The notes below the pieces were generated by a model, which saw nothing but the letters and a program-made list of their open reading frames with translations, ran no database searches and had not been told where the DNA came from. From contig JAWKLR010000008.1 of NCBI GenBank assembly GCA_041392625.1, forward strand, positions 138,914 through 202,913: DNA of 64,000 nt, read 5' to 3'. Shown here piece after piece: positions 62,961 through 64,000 of this stretch. Within the stretch, counting starts at the first letter, position 1. The number at the start of each line of letters is the position of its first letter. The position numbers and the translations under genes are program-made. The stretch comes from M3007 sp041392625. GTDB taxonomy: Bacteria > Bacteroidota > Bacteroidia > Chitinophagales > Saprospiraceae.

Positions 62961-63893
62961 TTAGCTGCCGTAAAATAGTGCTGCAATGGATTTGTGCTCC
63001 ACGGTGTTTCGAATGGCTCTGGAAAACAATTTAGCAGTCGATAGTACCTCGATTTTTTTCGATTTTTTCTTCAATGGAATGGTATCGCATACAATGAGCG
63101 AATCAAGTTTTGATTTCTCCAGGTTTTCGTATGCATTGCCGGAAAGTACAGGGTGGGTACAAATTGCGCGTACGGATTTTGCACCGCTTGCCATGATGGC
63201 ATCGGCAGCCTTGCAAAGTGTGCCAGCGGTATCAACCATGTCATCCACCAAAATAACATCCCGGCCTTTGACATCACCAATCACAGTCATTGACTCGACA
63301 ACATTGGCTTTACTGCGAACCTTGTCGCAAATTACCAGATCGGTCTTGAATTCTTTAGCGTATGAACGGGCACGTTTTACGCCACCGACATCCGGACTGG
63401 CAAAGATGGTGTTGCTTAGGTCTTGTTTTGCCAGGAAGGGAACATAAATTGCTTCAGAGCGAAGGTGGTCCACAGGAATGTCAAAGAAGCCTTGTACCTG
63501 ATCGGCATGAAGGTCCATGGTCATGATGCGGTCGGCGCCTGCGGCTGTGAGCAGGTTGGCGACCAGTTTGGCGCTGATTGGAACCCGTGGCTTGTCTTTG
63601 CGGTCTTGCCGTGCATATCCGAAATAAGGGATTACTGCGGTGATATAACCTGCGGATGCCCGCTTTGCAGTATCGATAAAAAGCAGCAATTCAAAGAGGT
63701 TGTCGTGGGGTTGGCAGGTGCTTTGGATAAAGAACGAATAGGATCCGCGCACACTTTCATTGATGATTGGTTGCATTTCACCGTCACTGAACCGGCTGAG
63801 GGCTTTGTCGCCCAGCGCTGTGTCAAAATGGAATGCAATTTCTTCGGACAACTTGGTAGAAGCCGAGCAGGAGAACAACTTAACGTCGGTCAT
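62961..63893 (-). CDS. prs: Ribose-phosphate pyrophosphokinase
   Basis: 310 residues from ATG 63893 (MTDVKLFSCSASTKLSEEIA); the longer frame from 63923 is rejected. It makes PRPP from ribose 5-phosphate and ATP for nucleotide, His and Trp synthesis. Motifs: RFSDGEMQPIINESVRG, FFIQSTCQPHDNLFELLL, TAVIPYFGYARQDRKDKPR (PRPP synthase signature), DLHADQVQGFFDIPVDHL and VILVDDMVDTAGTL (PRPP-binding loop). A -7 element lies about 58 bases upstream. Confidence 0.97.
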   Translation of the reverse strand: MTDVKLFSCSASTKLSEEIAFHFDTALGDKALSRFSDGEMQPIINESVRGSYSFFIQSTCQPHDNLFELLLFIDTAKRASAGYITAVIPYFGYARQDRKDKPRVPISAKLVANLLTAAGADRIMTMDLHADQVQGFFDIPVDHLRSEAIYVPFLAKQDLSNTIFASPDVGGVKRARSYAKEFKTDLVICDKVRSKANVVESMTVIGDVKGRDVILVDDMVDTAGTLCKAADAIMASGAKSVRAICTHPVLSGNAYENLEKSKLDSLIVCDTIPLKKKSKKIEVLSTAKLFSRAIRNTVEHKSIAALFYGS

Positions 63894-63950
63894 TATATTG
63901 CCGTTTGTAGAGCCGATTGGCACGAGTAATTATTGGGAATGGTGATTGCG

Positions 63951-63958
63951 CAAAGGTA
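63951..63958 (-). promoter_or_regulatory. -7 element for prs
   Basis: Minus-strand TACCTTTG (plus CAAAGGTA). The -33 is not clear because the window ends close by. Confidence 0.5.
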
Positions 63959-64000
63959 CAAAACTATGGGGTGATTTTGCAGCTTTTAGGGAGGCCTTGG

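Overview
This window is a piece of a Bacteroidota chromosome, most likely from the Saprospiria/Lewinella-like part of the phylum. The phylum call rests on type IX secretion (T9SS) C-terminal tails on four very large secreted proteins, a PorE-like OmpA lipoprotein, repeated promoter matches to the Bacteroidota form (TTG, 19-21 nt, TAnnTTTG), a 496-residue Thermus-type isocitrate dehydrogenase, and many small lipoproteins and beta-barrels. The class-level guess is inference. There is no phage, insertion sequence, CRISPR array or rRNA; the only tRNA is tRNA-Ala(GGC).

Layout. 1-2.7 kb: 3' part of rpoC and its terminator. 2.9-3.7 kb: orphan hisA-like gene with a broken frame. 4-12.9 kb: cell-envelope genes (three small beta-barrel/lipoprotein genes, a di-haem cytochrome c peroxidase, the PorE-like protein, a PhoD-like phosphatase, a TolB-like beta-propeller). 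13-21.4 kb: an STAND-like P-loop ATPase, a secreted nuclease, a second di-haem peroxidase, a class III aminotransferase, a CBS protein and icd. 21.8-36 kb: a 984-residue T9SS cargo, aldose epimerase plus amino-acid permease, a minus-strand run (uridine kinase, MFS, small membrane protein), an M14 peptidase, a ClC channel and a BNR-repeat T9SS cargo. 36-40.5 kb: a tandem array of four related lipoproteins plus a fifth decayed copy, with a divergent HTH gene. 40.5-49.7 kb: gpmI, a repetitive palindromic element, a compact MscL, hemW, a PQQ-type sugar dehydrogenase with T9SS tail, an IgGFc-binding-like T9SS type B protein and a GNAT. 49.9-53.9 kb: a fructose/fructan cluster (sugar porter, fructokinase, GH32). 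54-55.6 kb: vanadium haloperoxidase-like lipoprotein and the tRNA. 55.7-59.8 kb: a compact three-gene operon (membrane protein, L,D-transpeptidase-like protein, cytoplasmic subtilisin). 60.1-64 kb: nucleotide-sugar enzymes, a rhodanese and prs.

The most interesting parts are the lipoprotein array, whose members share near-identical ends but unrelated centres, and the three-gene membrane/transpeptidase-like/subtilisin operon, whose promoter and short spacings argue for a single functional unit of unknown role. A possible minus-strand short RNA or attenuator lies upstream of the rhodanese gene. A technical signal runs through the window: hisA, GH32 and rfbB are each broken by single-base losses, in the two clearest cases all within homopolymers, so these may be sequencing errors rather than true pseudogenes.
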